64,000 nucleotides of DNA. Source: an uncultured Lachnospiraceae bacterium (GTDB taxonomy: Bacteria > Bacillota > Clostridia > Lachnospirales > Lachnospiraceae). The position numbers and the translations under genes were made by a program. The stretch lies in NCBI GenBank assembly GCA_910588955.1, contig CAJURQ010000004.1, positions 62,001 through 126,000 on the forward strand. The letters run 5' to 3'. The stretch's first letter is position 1, and each line of letters begins with the position of its first letter. Of this stretch, positions 7,893-16,602 are shown piece after piece. Below the pieces are notes generated by a model. The model ran no database searches. It was given only the letters and a program-made list of their open reading frames with translations, and was not told where the DNA came from.

Positions 7893-8558
7893 ATGGAAAA
7901 AACAGTACAAAGGCTTGATTTGCTGCAGCACACGGACACGGTAAATGAACTGCTTGCGCGATACGGCGTGAAGTTCGGCATTTATAAAAATAACGAATTT
8001 AAGGAGCAGCTTTTTCCGTTTGATGCGATTCCGCGGATTATCGGGCACGAGGAGTTCCTGTTTTTGGAGCGGGGTTTAAAGCAGCGGGTGATGGCGCTCA
8101 ACCTTTTTATCAAGGATATTTACGGTAAAAAGCAGATTGTGAAGGACGGGATCGTGCCGGAAGATTTTATCTTCGCCTCCGGCGGTTACATGGCGGAGTG
8201 TGAAAACACTTTACCGCCAAAGGGTATTTACTGCCATATTTCGGGGATTGATTTAGTCAAGGGAAAGGATGAGAACTGGTACATTCTTGAGGATAATCTG
8301 CGGGTGCCTTCCGGGGCATCTTATCCCATGATTGCCAGAGAACTCTGCAGGAGAAGCTTACCAGATACTTTTCATGACAATCATCTGGAGGACAACAGAA
8401 ACTATGCGGATCTTCTGCGGCGCACTATGGATTATGTGAATACGGGAGGGCATACGGTGATTCTCACTCCCGGAAGATACAATGCGGCTTATTTTGAGCA
8501 TTCCTATCTGGCGGAAAAGAAAGGAGCCCAGACGGTTTATTGCCCAAGAAGTGATTGA
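7893..8558 (+). pseudogene. Circularly permuted ATP-grasp protein, N-terminal fragment
   Basis: About 213 residues match the N-terminal half of the DUF404/DUF407 circularly permuted ATP-grasp family, predicted peptide or amide ligases found in operons with alpha-E and transglutaminase genes. Seen: VNELLARYGVKFGIY, PFDAIPRIIGHEEF, ALNLFIKDIYGKKQIVKDG, DGxDxV-like GIDLVKGKDENWYILEDNLRVPSGASYPM and TPGRYNAAYFEHSYLAEKKGA. At about 8520-8530 the frame runs into SDFQD-type sequence of the same protein's C-terminus, but shifted, and stops at 8558. The middle of the enzyme (about 200 residues by family length, from memory) is missing. Start chosen at ATG 7893 behind AGAAGG. Likely inactive. Confidence 0.8.
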
Positions 8559-9129
8559 CTTTCAGGATCTGGATATTATGGACGATTTCTTTGTGGTTCC
8601 GAGGAAGGCGGATCTGAGGGCGTTTGTGTTGATGGCGGAGGAGCCGCTTGTCTGGAAAAGCGGTCTTACAAGGTTTTCGAGGAATCCGGATTCCATTATC
8701 AGTAATTTAAACAGGGCATACGACAATGCGATTGTTCTTCGGGAAAGCATTGGGTCGGAGACTCTGTCCTATATACAGTTGGCACTCTATGAGATAAATA
8801 AGGCGGGGGAGAGCAAGGCGCCGCTCATAGAGCTGCAGCATACGCTGGATGATCAGATGGCGTTCTGGGGTACGGCGGACGACCAGATCGATGCGGAGCA
8901 GATCAGAAATATCATAAAGGCGGGAAAACGAATTGAGCGAATCGATCTTTACGCCAGACTCTGCATGAAAAGGGAGGCGCTGGAGCGGGAAGTGCATCGC
9001 ATGATTCCGCGGGTGGAGAGGAGCGGTCTGGAGTATGACCCCGGCAGGCTGGAATCTTTGAAAATGCTTGTAAAGGAGCCGCAACTGAATTACTACAGAA
9101 TTGTGAGAGAAGTGGAGGCGATTCTGTGA
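8531..9129 (+). pseudogene. Fused remnant: ATP-grasp C-terminus joined to alpha-E C-terminus
   Basis: This frame begins with the lost C-terminal part of the ATP-grasp protein (EPRRFIAQEVIDFQDLDI through PRKADLRAFVL to SGLTRFSRNPDS), then switches at about 8683-8697 into the C-terminal half of an alpha-E (DUF403) protein: IISNLNRAYDNAIVLRE, GSETLSYIQLALYEI, FWGTADDQID, RNIIKAGKRIERIDLYARL. The end of the former, the start of the latter and their intergenic region are absent. The frame stays open to the alpha-E stop, which overlaps the transglutaminase start. No ribosome site fits the fusion; translation may come only by reinitiation. Both deletion points are simple joins, with no mobile element. 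Confidence 0.75.
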
Positions 9130-9917
9130 AAAAACTTACCTTTGACTATTATATGCAGATTGATTATTCGGAGGAGGTTTCCTCCTGCCATTTTACGATC
9201 AAATGTCTGCCGAAAGAAACGCTGCGGCAGCGGGCGGAGAAAATAAAAATCCGACTGTCTCCGGATGTGCCTTACAGTATGGGCAGGGACGCTTTTGGGA
9301 ACGCGCAGATTTACGGTTGGGATGACATGGCGCATACCACTTTTTCCTTTCAGATCACGGGGGATGTGTACACAGGACTGGACGGCAGGGAGGAGAAAAT
9401 CAACAAGGATATGCTGGCGGTGTTCCGGCATCCACACGGACTGAACCGGGTGGGAGATACGTTGTCTGCCTATTACGAAAAGCTCGTCGGAATGCTTCCT
9501 GCGGACGTATGGGAAAAGACCCTTTTTCTGACGCATAGGCTGCACGAGGATTTTGTCTACGAAAAGGGATGCACCAATGTGGATACGACGGCGGAGCAGG
9601 CATGGAAGCTGGGGCGTGGCGTATGTCAGGATTATGCGCATATTCTGATTGCCCTGCTTCATATGGAGCATATTCCGGCAAGATATGTGACGGGGATGAT
9701 TCCGGGCGAAGGGGCGAGCCATGCATGGGTCGAGGTCGCTGAGGATGGTTTTTGGCATGGAATCGATCCAACCAACGATATCCCTGTGGGAGACGATTAC
9801 ATCAAAATCGGTGTGGGACGGGACGCCGCGGACTGTCTGATTAACCGCGGGATTATGCACGGGGGCGGGAGTCAGACGCAGATCGTCAGGGTTTCGGTGA
9901 ATGAGGTGGAATTATGA
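9126..9917 (+). CDS. Transglutaminase-like cysteine protease family protein
   Basis: 263-residue protein with an N-terminal bacterial transglutaminase-like domain (about 1-90, LTFDYYMQIDYSEEVSSCHFTIKCLP) and a papain-like core. The catalytic set is visible: Cys in LGRGVCQDYAHI, His in GASHAWVEV and Asp in GIDPTND. Members of this family usually sit with circularly permuted ATP-grasp and alpha-E proteins and are proposed to cut or process the peptides these make. The GTG start overlaps the upstream stop; its own stop overlaps the next start (ATGA). The gene itself looks intact although both upstream partners are broken, so its substrate may no longer be made. Confidence 0.8.
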   Translation: MKKLTFDYYMQIDYSEEVSSCHFTIKCLPKETLRQRAEKIKIRLSPDVPYSMGRDAFGNAQIYGWDDMAHTTFSFQITGDVYTGLDGREEKINKDMLAVFRHPHGLNRVGDTLSAYYEKLVGMLPADVWEKTLFLTHRLHEDFVYEKGCTNVDTTAEQAWKLGRGVCQDYAHILIALLHMEHIPARYVTGMIPGEGASHAWVEVAEDGFWHGIDPTNDIPVGDDYIKIGVGRDAADCLINRGIMHGGGSQTQIVRVSVNEVEL

Positions 9918-10847
9918 TTACAACAGTCGCGTCCGTGGCGCTGCCGGTGGACGAGAAATTAAGAATACAGAAAAACCGTATCGAGCCGGAAAAAGATACC
10001 GGCATAAAAAAACGGATCAGTATCGTGACAGGGATTCACGGGGATGAACTGGAAGGGCAGTATGTGTGCTTTGAACTGAACCGGCGAATCGGCGCGCAGA
10101 AGGAAAAACTTTGCGGGATTGTGGATATTTATCCGGCGCTCAACCCTCTTGGTATCGATTCGATTACCCGCGGGATTCCCGCTTTTGAACTGGATATGAA
10201 CCGGCTGTTTCCGGGGGACGCTGCGGGAAATATGACGGAATATCTGGCTGCGCGCGCGGTAGAGGATCTGTCCGGTTCCGATCTGGTGATGGATATTCAC
10301 GCCAGCAATATTTATCTCATGGAAATTCCGCAGATACGTGTCAATGCCCATCATGCGGAACTGCTTCTCCCGCTTGCGGAAGAGTCGAACGTGGATTTTG
10401 TCTGGGTGCATGGGGCGAGCACGGTGCTGGAATCGACGCTTGCTTACAGCTTAAACAGCACAGGCACACCGACGCTTGTCGTAGAGATGGGCGTGGGAAT
10501 GCGGATTACGAGAGTGTACGATGACCAGCTTGTAGACGACATTTTTCATTTGATGAAAAAGCTGGGCATCTGGGAGGGAGAGACGGCGGCGGTAAGACAG
10601 CCGATCGTCTCCTGCGATCCGAAGGATGTGGCATATCTGAACGCGGCGACCGGCGGTCTTTTTGTGCCCGCGGTCAAGCATGGTGCCAAGCTTAAGGGAG
10701 GGAGAGCTGATTGGACGGATCATCAATCCGTTTTCCGGCGGTGTGCGGGACGAGGTGAGAGCGCCGATGGATGGTATGCTGTTTACGATCAGGGAGTACC
10801 CGATTGTGGACGAGGGGTCTTTGGTGGGACGGCTGCTTCGTGTATAA
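9914..10847 (+). pseudogene. AstE/aspartoacylase-like metallopeptidase, frameshifted near the C-terminus
   Basis: Zinc-dependent M14-type family (succinylglutamate desuccinylase/aspartoacylase-like). Zinc-site motifs are present: GIHGDELEGQ (H and E) and DIHAS (H), followed by LDMNRLFPGD and TPTLVVEMG. Up to about 10690 the frame is normal. There one extra base in CTTAAGGG moves the rest, REGELIGRIINPFSGGVRDEVRAPMDG to LLRV, into the next frame, which ends at 10847. As read, the shifted product ends at 10894 with an unrelated tail of about 65 residues. The catalytic part is complete, so partial activity is conceivable. A sequencing indel is the main alternative. Confidence 0.72.
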
Positions 10848-10929
10848 GTAAGTTTGGATGCCAGCCCCAATTGAAAGGTCAAAGGAACATGTAAATATGT
10901 TCTCCTGACTCATGGAGATAAGATTGAAA

Positions 10930-11862
10930 ATGAAAAAAATTACCATATATGAAATACAGGGTTTATACCGCGACAAATTCCGGGTGACGGGCTACGAGTT
11001 CGGAGAAGGGGAAAAATCGGTCTGCATTGTGGGCAGTATGCGAGGAAATGAGGTGCAGCAGCTTTACTGCTGTTCCCAGCTTATAAAAAAACTGAAGGGT
11101 ATGGAGGCGGAGGGAAGACTTGTGCCGGGGCATAAGATTTTGGTCATTCCCTGCGTCAATCCGTATTCCGTGAATATTCAGAAGCGTTTCTGGACGGTGG
11201 ACAATACGGACATCAACCGGATGTTTCCCGGATACGATTTGGGGGAGACAACCCAGCGCATTGCGGATGGCGTGTTTCGGGTGATTTCCGCTTATCGGTT
11301 CGGCATACAGTTTACGTCCTTTTATATGCCCGGCGAGTTTATGCCCCATGTGCGCATGATGGATTCAGGTCTTGAGGACACGGAGCTGGCGAAGCAGTTC
11401 GGCATGCCATATGTGGTCTTGCGGAAGGTGCGTCCCTATGACACGACAACTTTGAATTACAACTGGCAGATATGGGAGACGCAGGCGTTCAGCATGTATA
11501 CGACGACCACGACAAGAATTGACAGGAAAAGTGCGAGGGAAGCCGAGAGAGGCGTTCTGACTTTTATGCATAAGCAGGGAATTGCGTATTACCATGGACA
11601 CGACGGGTATCTCTCGCAGATTGTGAAGGATGTGGATATGGCCTCCGTCAGGACGGGCAGTGCGGGACTGTTTGAGCCTGTTGTTTCCGTGGGAGACGAG
11701 GTGGAGCGGGGACAGATACTGGCTCGTATCCTTGATCCTTGTGAGGGAGAGGCGATCGAGGAATTGTCTGCGCCGATAGACGGAATAATATTTTTTATGC
11801 ACGGGGAACCTCTCACTTATGCGAATACGGCGGTGTTTAAGCTGGTGGTACGAGAGGAGTGA
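10930..11862 (+). CDS. Second AstE/aspartoacylase-like metallopeptidase
   Basis: 310-residue paralogue of the preceding gene and intact. Zinc-site motif GSMRGNEVQQ replaces GIHGDE, with R at the usual His position. DINRMFPGY follows, then FGIQFTSFYMPGEFMPHVRM in place of DIHxS. The C-terminal lobe (SGLFEPVVSVGDEVERGQILARI to APIDGIIFF) resembles a lipoyl/barrel-sandwich fold, as in family members. Loss of the canonical His residues suggests altered metal binding or a non-catalytic role. ATG 10930 is preferred to 10912 because GGAG lies 12 bases before it. Last gene of the ATP-grasp operon, about 80 bases after its neighbour. Confidence 0.75.
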   Translation: MKKITIYEIQGLYRDKFRVTGYEFGEGEKSVCIVGSMRGNEVQQLYCCSQLIKKLKGMEAEGRLVPGHKILVIPCVNPYSVNIQKRFWTVDNTDINRMFPGYDLGETTQRIADGVFRVISAYRFGIQFTSFYMPGEFMPHVRMMDSGLEDTELAKQFGMPYVVLRKVRPYDTTTLNYNWQIWETQAFSMYTTTTTRIDRKSAREAERGVLTFMHKQGIAYYHGHDGYLSQIVKDVDMASVRTGSAGLFEPVVSVGDEVERGQILARILDPCEGEAIEELSAPIDGIIFFMHGEPLTYANTAVFKLVVREE

Positions 11863-11909
11863 ATTTGTTAAAGTTTATCACTTTTTTCGGAAAAGAGCGC
11901 GATTGATGA

Positions 11910-11944
11910 TTGACTGTCTGTCATAGAAAGATTACTATAGTAAT
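11910..11944 (+). promoter_or_regulatory. Promoter with palindromic operator candidate
   Basis: TTGACT (11910-11915), 17-base spacer, TACTAT (11933-11938). The -10 lies inside a perfect 14-bp palindrome, ATTACTATAGTAAT (11931-11944). A repressor bound there would block the promoter of the 63-residue gene. Confidence 0.55.
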
Positions 11945-11983
11945 AGAACCTGCTGAGTAACTGATGAGAGGAAGGTGAAGGAT

Positions 11984-12175
11984 ATGCCTAGTAATGGTGA
12001 GATTATTGAGAGATCTATAAATGACTTTCAGAAGGTGCAGAAACGTATGCTTCTAGCAAGGAAAGAAAATGCGGTTGAAACATATGAAGACTTGAAAGAA
12101 GATTATATTTCGTTAAAAGTGATACTTACAAGTTTGGGCGTGAACTTAACGCCCATTGATAAGATTAATGAATAG
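11984..12175 (+). CDS. Small conserved-looking hypothetical protein (63 residues)
   Basis: Not recognised. Soluble, helical and charged, beginning MPSNGEIIERSINDFQKVQKRM and containing YEDLKEDYISLKVILTSLGVNLTPID. ATG 11984 is preferred to the GTG at 11975, which lies in the GGAAGGTGAAGG ribosome-site region. It forms a complete single-gene unit: promoter at 11910-11938, palindrome over the -10 and terminator at 12187. The ordered signals and clear coding bias argue that it is real. No signal peptide or transmembrane segment. Function unknown. Confidence 0.65.
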   Translation: MPSNGEIIERSINDFQKVQKRMLLARKENAVETYEDLKEDYISLKVILTSLGVNLTPIDKINE

Positions 12176-12186
12176 GTAATAAAGCC

Positions 12187-12226
12187 AAAAGCAGCCAATG
12201 TTCATAAAACAGTTGGTTGCTTTTTT
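12187..12226 (+). terminator. Terminator after the 63-residue gene
   Basis: AAGCAGCCAA pairs with TTGGTTGCTT (one G-U pair) around a loop of about 14 bases, and a run of six T follows. It insulates pth from upstream transcription. Confidence 0.8.
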
Positions 12227-12240
12227 AATGCCCAAGTTTC

Positions 12241-12269
12241 TTGCAAGAGCAGGGAAATACTGATAGAAT
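12241..12269 (+). promoter_or_regulatory. pth-mfd promoter
   Basis: TTGCAA (12241-12246), 17-base spacer, TAGAAT (12264-12269) with an extended TGA element. The sequence from the -10 onward recurs imperfectly 26 bases downstream (12259 and 12285 onward), leaving a near-copy of the -10 in the leader. Confidence 0.55.
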
Positions 12270-12312
12270 AGAAAAACGGGAAAAACTGACAGAATAGAGA
12301 AACGAGGAAGCT

Positions 12313-12888
12313 ATGTATATCATCGTAGGTCTGGGAAATCCGGAGAAAAAATATATCAATACGAGGCACAACATTGGCTTCGACGTGATCGACGCGATCG
12401 CGGAGAAGAACGATATTGCGATCGGTGAAAAAAAGCATAAGGCGGTGATTGGCAAGGGAATCGTTGCGGGGCAGAAGGCGGTTCTCGTAAAGCCGCTCAC
12501 TTACATGAATTTGAGTGGTGAGAGTATTCGCAGCGTCATAGACTTTTATAAGGTGGATGAAAAGAGCGAGCTGATTGTGATTTCGGACGACGTGAGCCTC
12601 GACATGGGGCAGATACGCATCCGCAAGAGAGGCAGCGACGGGGGGCACAACGGTCTGAAAAATATTATCATGCATCTGGGGCATGACGAGTTTATCCGGG
12701 TGCGGATGGGCGTGGGTGAAAAACCGCCTCGGATGGATCTGGCGGATTATGTGCTGAGTCATTTTTCCACGGAGGAGCGGGAAGTGATGAATGAGAGCGC
12801 GAGGACAGCAGCGTTGGCAATAGAGACGGTGGTGGCGGAAGGACCGGATGCCGCCATGAACAAGTATAATAGAAAGAGGTTACCATGA
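12313..12888 (+). CDS. pth: Peptidyl-tRNA hydrolase
   Basis: Releases tRNA from peptidyl-tRNAs dropped by ribosomes. 191 residues, normal length. Starts MYIIVGLGNPEKKYINTRHNIGFDVID with the catalytic His in TRHNIGF; also KPLTYMNLSGES, the DDVSLDMGQIRIRKRGSDGGHNGLKNI signature and FIRVRMGVGEKP. ATG 12313 follows GAGGAAG. The stop overlaps the mfd start (ATGA), the usual pth-mfd arrangement in Bacillota. Confidence 0.97.
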   Translation: MYIIVGLGNPEKKYINTRHNIGFDVIDAIAEKNDIAIGEKKHKAVIGKGIVAGQKAVLVKPLTYMNLSGESIRSVIDFYKVDEKSELIVISDDVSLDMGQIRIRKRGSDGGHNGLKNIIMHLGHDEFIRVRMGVGEKPPRMDLADYVLSHFSTEEREVMNESARTAALAIETVVAEGPDAAMNKYNRKRLP

Positions 12889-15800
12889 GAGCACTACTTG
12901 CCCCGCTTGCAGAGCTGGGGGAATATGAGGAGATACGGGAACTGCTTGCGCGGGGAAAAACTTCCGCCGCTTTGAGCGGCTGCGCAGATTCCCAAAAACT
13001 GCATATGATTTACGGGCTGGGTGAGGGTTTCCGACGGAAACTGATCATCACCTTTAACGATCTGCGCGCCAAAGAATTGTACGAGGACTATCAGTTTTAT
13101 GACAGAAATGTCATGTTGTATCCGGCGAAGGACCTGATTTTCTTTCAGGCGGACATTCACGGGAACCAGCTCACTAAGGAGCGGATCAAGGTTTTCCGCA
13201 GGATGGCGGAGGGAGTGCCGCTCACCGTAATCACGACCTTTGACGCGCTGATGGCGCCGCAGGTATCCTTGGAAGAATGGCGTAAGCATGTCATTTCCAT
13301 AGACAGGCAGTCGTCTGTGGAGGAGCATGAACTGGCAGGCGTTCTTGCCGGGCTGGGTTACGAGAGATGCGATCAGGTGGAGGAGCCGGGGCAGTTCAGC
13401 ATCCGGGGCGGCATCGTGGATATTTTTGATTTGACGGAGGAAAATCCTTACAGGATCGAGCTGTGGGGGGATGAGGTTGAGTCGATCCGCAGCTTTGACG
13501 TTCTGAGCCAGCGCTCCATTGAGAAGCTGGAGGCGGTTTGCATTTATCCGGCGACGGAACTTATTCTGTCGAAGGATGAACTGTCGGCGGGACTGAAAAA
13601 GATACAGAAAGAGGCGAAAAAGCAGGCGGAAACGCTCAGAAAGCAGATGAAGACCGAGGAGGCGCACCGGATCGAGGTGCAGAACCGGGAGCTGTCGGAG
13701 ACGCTGCTGGAACTGGGCATTTCTTATAACGCGATCAATCTGGACAGCTATGTGCGATATTTTTATCCGGAGTTATCGTCCTTTGCGGACTGTTTTTCGG
13801 GGGAGGAGTCATGTGTTTTTCTGGACGAACCGCTTCGGATCAGGGAGCATGTGGACGCGGTGGAACTGGAATTTCGCGAGAGCATGGCGCACCGGGCGGA
13901 AAAAGGATATATTCTGCCGGGGCAGATGGACATCTTGTTTTCTGCGGCTGCGGTGGCGGCAGGGCTGGAGAATCGCCGTGTTGTGAGCCTTTCTTCTATG
14001 GAGGGGAAAAATCCGCTTGTGAAGGCGGATCATAAATTTGCTGTGCAGGCGAGAAGCCTTCCTTCCTATAATAACAGTTTTGAATCGCTTGTGAAGGATT
14101 TGAAAAATTATAAGAAAAAGGGCTACCGCATTCTGCTGCTCTCCGGGTCGAGAACCCGCGCTAAACGGCTGGCGGAGGACCTGAGGGATCAGGAGTTAAA
14201 CGCTTTCTACACGGAGGACCCCATGCGCGAGGTGCAGCCGGGGGAAGTGATGACCGCTTACGGAAGGGTCCGCAAGGGGTTTGAATATCCGCTCCTGCAG
14301 TTTATGGTCATTGCGGAGAGCGATATTTTCGGCGCGCAGAAAAAGAAGAAGAGAAAGAAAAAGATATACGAAGGTCAGAAGATCAACGATTTCAACGATC
14401 TCAAGGTGGGCGATTATGTGGTGCATGAGAGCCACGGTCTGGGGATTTATCAGGGCATTGAGAAGGTGGAAGTGGAGCATGTGGTGAAGGACTACATGAA
14501 GATTTCCTACCGGGACGGCGGCGTCCTCTACGTGCTTGCGACAGGACTTGACGTCATCCAGAAATACGCCTCTGCGGACGGCGGCACGAAACCCAAGCTC
14601 AACAAGCTTGGGACGCAGGAATGGACCAGAACCAAGTCCAAGGTGCGGACGGCGGTGGAGGAGATAGCCGGGGATCTGGTGGAGCTTTACGCCGCCAGAC
14701 AGAATGGAAAGGGCTACCATTACGGTGCAGACACGGTCTGGCAGAGAGAGTTTGAGGAGATGTTTCCCTTCGAGGAGACGGAGGATCAGGTGCTTGCTAT
14801 CGCCGCCACCAAAGAGGACATGGAGAGCGAAAAAATCATGGATCGCCTGATCTGCGGCGACGTGGGCTACGGCAAGACGGAGATCGCCATCCGCGCCGCG
14901 TTTAAAGCGGTGCAGGAGAATAAGCAGGTGGTATATCTCGTGCCGACAACCATTCTGGCACAGCAGCATTATCATACTTTTGTGCAGAGAATGAAAGACT
15001 TTCCCGTGCGCATCGACCTGCTTTCCCGGTTCCGCACGGCTGCGGAGCAGAAAAAGACGACCACGGACTTGAAGAAGGGCATGGTGGATATCGTGATCGG
15101 CACGCACCGCGTACTGTCCGCGGATGTGGAATATAAAGATCTGGGGCTTCTGATCATCGACGAGGAACAGCGGTTCGGTGTGGCGCATAAGGAAAAAATT
15201 AAGAAATTGAAGGAAAATGTGGACGTGCTGACACTGACGGCGACGCCCATTCCCAGGACGCTTCACATGAGTCTGGTGGGCATCCGGGACATGAGTGTGC
15301 TGGAGGAGGCTCCCGAGGACAGGCTGCCGATCCAGACCTTTGTCTGCGAGTACAATGAGGAGATGGTCAGGGAGGCTATCGTCCGGGAATTGGCAAGAGA
15401 GGGGCAGGTTTACTATGTCTATAACAGGGTAAACAATATTGCGGATGTGGCGGCGGCGGTAAGCGATCTCGTGCCGGAGGCGAATGTGGCGTTTGCCCAC
15501 GGACAGATGAAAGAGTCGGAACTGGAACGGATTATGTACGACTTTGTAAACGGGGAGATTGACGTGCTGGTGGCGACTACCATCATTGAGACAGGGTTGG
15601 ACATTTCTAACGTAAATACAATGATTATTCACGATTCCGACCAGATGGGGCTGTCCCAGCTCTATCAGCTCAGAGGGCGCGTGGGGCGCTCCAATCGGAC
15701 GGCATACGCCTTCCTTATGTATAAGCGGGATAAGGTGCTAAAGGAAGTGGCAGAGAAGCGGCTTGAGGCAATCCGGGAGTTCACGGAGCTTGGCAGCGGC

Positions 15801-16436
15801 TTTAAGATCGCCATGCGCGATCTGGAGATTCGCGGTGCGGGCAACCTTCTCGGGAAAAGCCAGCACGGGCATATGCAGGCGGTGGGATATGACCTCTACT
15901 GCAAAATGTTAAACGAGGCGGTTAAGACGAAAAAGGGCATCTCTGTGATCGAGGATTTCAACACCCTCGTGGATCTGGATGTGGACGCGTACATTCCGCC
16001 GGAATACATTGTGAACGAAGTGCAGAAGCTGGATATCTATAAGCGGATTGCGGGCATTGAGAACGAACACGAATGCGACGATATGCGGGAAGAATTGCTT
16101 GACCGGTTTGGTCAAATTCCAAAATCGGTGGAAAACCTTCTGCGAATTGCGCTGATTCGCTCCCACGCCCACAGGCTTTATATGCCGGAGGTGAAGGGAA
16201 AGAGCGAGCGGATCAGTTTTACGCTTCGCCCCAACGCGCCGATTCGGGTGGAAAATATTCCGCTGCTCATAAGCGACTACGGCGGTAGACTGCGGTTTGA
16301 CCCCAAGGGAGATCCCACCTTCTATCTGCATTACAGGAAGTGCGGGGTGATCGAGAAGGATGAGGAGACATTGCTCATGCTGACAGGGGAGGCGCTTTCG
16401 AGGATGGACGAACTGCTGCTTGCCGGAGTAGGCTGA
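12885..16436 (+). CDS. mfd: Transcription-repair coupling factor
   Basis: Superfamily 2 translocase that removes stalled RNA polymerase and recruits UvrA. 1183 residues, full length. The N-terminal UvrB-like homology region includes LIFFQADIHGNQLTKERI and the damage-recognition module GGIVDIFDL. The RNA-polymerase-interacting domain, about 500-560, contains LKVGDYVVHESHGLGIYQGIEKV. The RecG-like motor has Walker A GDVGYGKTE (about 659-667), DEEQRFG (about 758), the TATPIPRTLHMS motif and the QLYQLRGRVGRS motif. The C-terminal TRCF domain includes VDLDVDAYIPPEYI. Translationally coupled to pth. A lysine-rich linker (about 485-497) joins the UvrB-like and RNA-polymerase-interacting modules. Confidence 0.97.
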   Translation: MRALLAPLAELGEYEEIRELLARGKTSAALSGCADSQKLHMIYGLGEGFRRKLIITFNDLRAKELYEDYQFYDRNVMLYPAKDLIFFQADIHGNQLTKERIKVFRRMAEGVPLTVITTFDALMAPQVSLEEWRKHVISIDRQSSVEEHELAGVLAGLGYERCDQVEEPGQFSIRGGIVDIFDLTEENPYRIELWGDEVESIRSFDVLSQRSIEKLEAVCIYPATELILSKDELSAGLKKIQKEAKKQAETLRKQMKTEEAHRIEVQNRELSETLLELGISYNAINLDSYVRYFYPELSSFADCFSGEESCVFLDEPLRIREHVDAVELEFRESMAHRAEKGYILPGQMDILFSAAAVAAGLENRRVVSLSSMEGKNPLVKADHKFAVQARSLPSYNNSFESLVKDLKNYKKKGYRILLLSGSRTRAKRLAEDLRDQELNAFYTEDPMREVQPGEVMTAYGRVRKGFEYPLLQFMVIAESDIFGAQKKKKRKKKIYEGQKINDFNDLKVGDYVVHESHGLGIYQGIEKVEVEHVVKDYMKISYRDGGVLYVLATGLDVIQKYASADGGTKPKLNKLGTQEWTRTKSKVRTAVEEIAGDLVELYAARQNGKGYHYGADTVWQREFEEMFPFEETEDQVLAIAATKEDMESEKIMDRLICGDVGYGKTEIAIRAAFKAVQENKQVVYLVPTTILAQQHYHTFVQRMKDFPVRIDLLSRFRTAAEQKKTTTDLKKGMVDIVIGTHRVLSADVEYKDLGLLIIDEEQRFGVAHKEKIKKLKENVDVLTLTATPIPRTLHMSLVGIRDMSVLEEAPEDRLPIQTFVCEYNEEMVREAIVRELAREGQVYYVYNRVNNIADVAAAVSDLVPEANVAFAHGQMKESELERIMYDFVNGEIDVLVATTIIETGLDISNVNTMIIHDSDQMGLSQLYQLRGRVGRSNRTAYAFLMYKRDKVLKEVAEKRLEAIREFTELGSGFKIAMRDLEIRGAGNLLGKSQHGHMQAVGYDLYCKMLNEAVKTKKGISVIEDFNTLVDLDVDAYIPPEYIVNEVQKLDIYKRIAGIENEHECDDMREELLDRFGQIPKSVENLLRIALIRSHAHRLYMPEVKGKSERISFTLRPNAPIRVENIPLLISDYGGRLRFDPKGDPTFYLHYRKCGVIEKDEETLLMLTGEALSRMDELLLAGVG

Positions 16437-16491
16437 CGCGGTTAGAGGGCGGTTTGGGAACAAAATACAGGTATTGTATGTGATGGGAAAT

Positions 16492-16513
16492 GGGGCAGAG
16501 AAATCTGTCCCAT
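16492..16513 (+). terminator. Possible mfd terminator
   Basis: GGGGCAGA and TCTGTCCC can pair around a short loop. The T-rich tract is not adjacent (about 20 bases on, a run of eight T), so it is a weak candidate. Confidence 0.35.
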
Positions 16514-16545
16514 TTGCAGGTTTTCAGAAAAAATTTTTTTTAAAA

Positions 16546-16572
16546 TGAACCTCGCGCAAATTCGTGACGAAT
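16546..16572 (+). promoter_or_regulatory. Candidate ECF-type promoter with palindrome
   Basis: TGAACC (16546-16551), 16 bases, CGAA (16568-16571) resembles ECF sigma promoters (GAAC -35, CGT-type -10). A perfect palindrome, ATTCGT-G-ACGAAT, spans 16560-16572. Autoregulation of the sigma gene that follows is inferred. Confidence 0.4.
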
Positions 16573-16602
16573 ATAAGGTGAACAGGCAGAGGAGGTGAGG
16601 CG

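Noticed and set aside
14196..15632. A 478-codon open frame on the minus strand inside mfd
   Set aside because: It lies wholly opposite the unambiguous mfd coding sequence, has His/Leu-rich shadow composition and no family motif.
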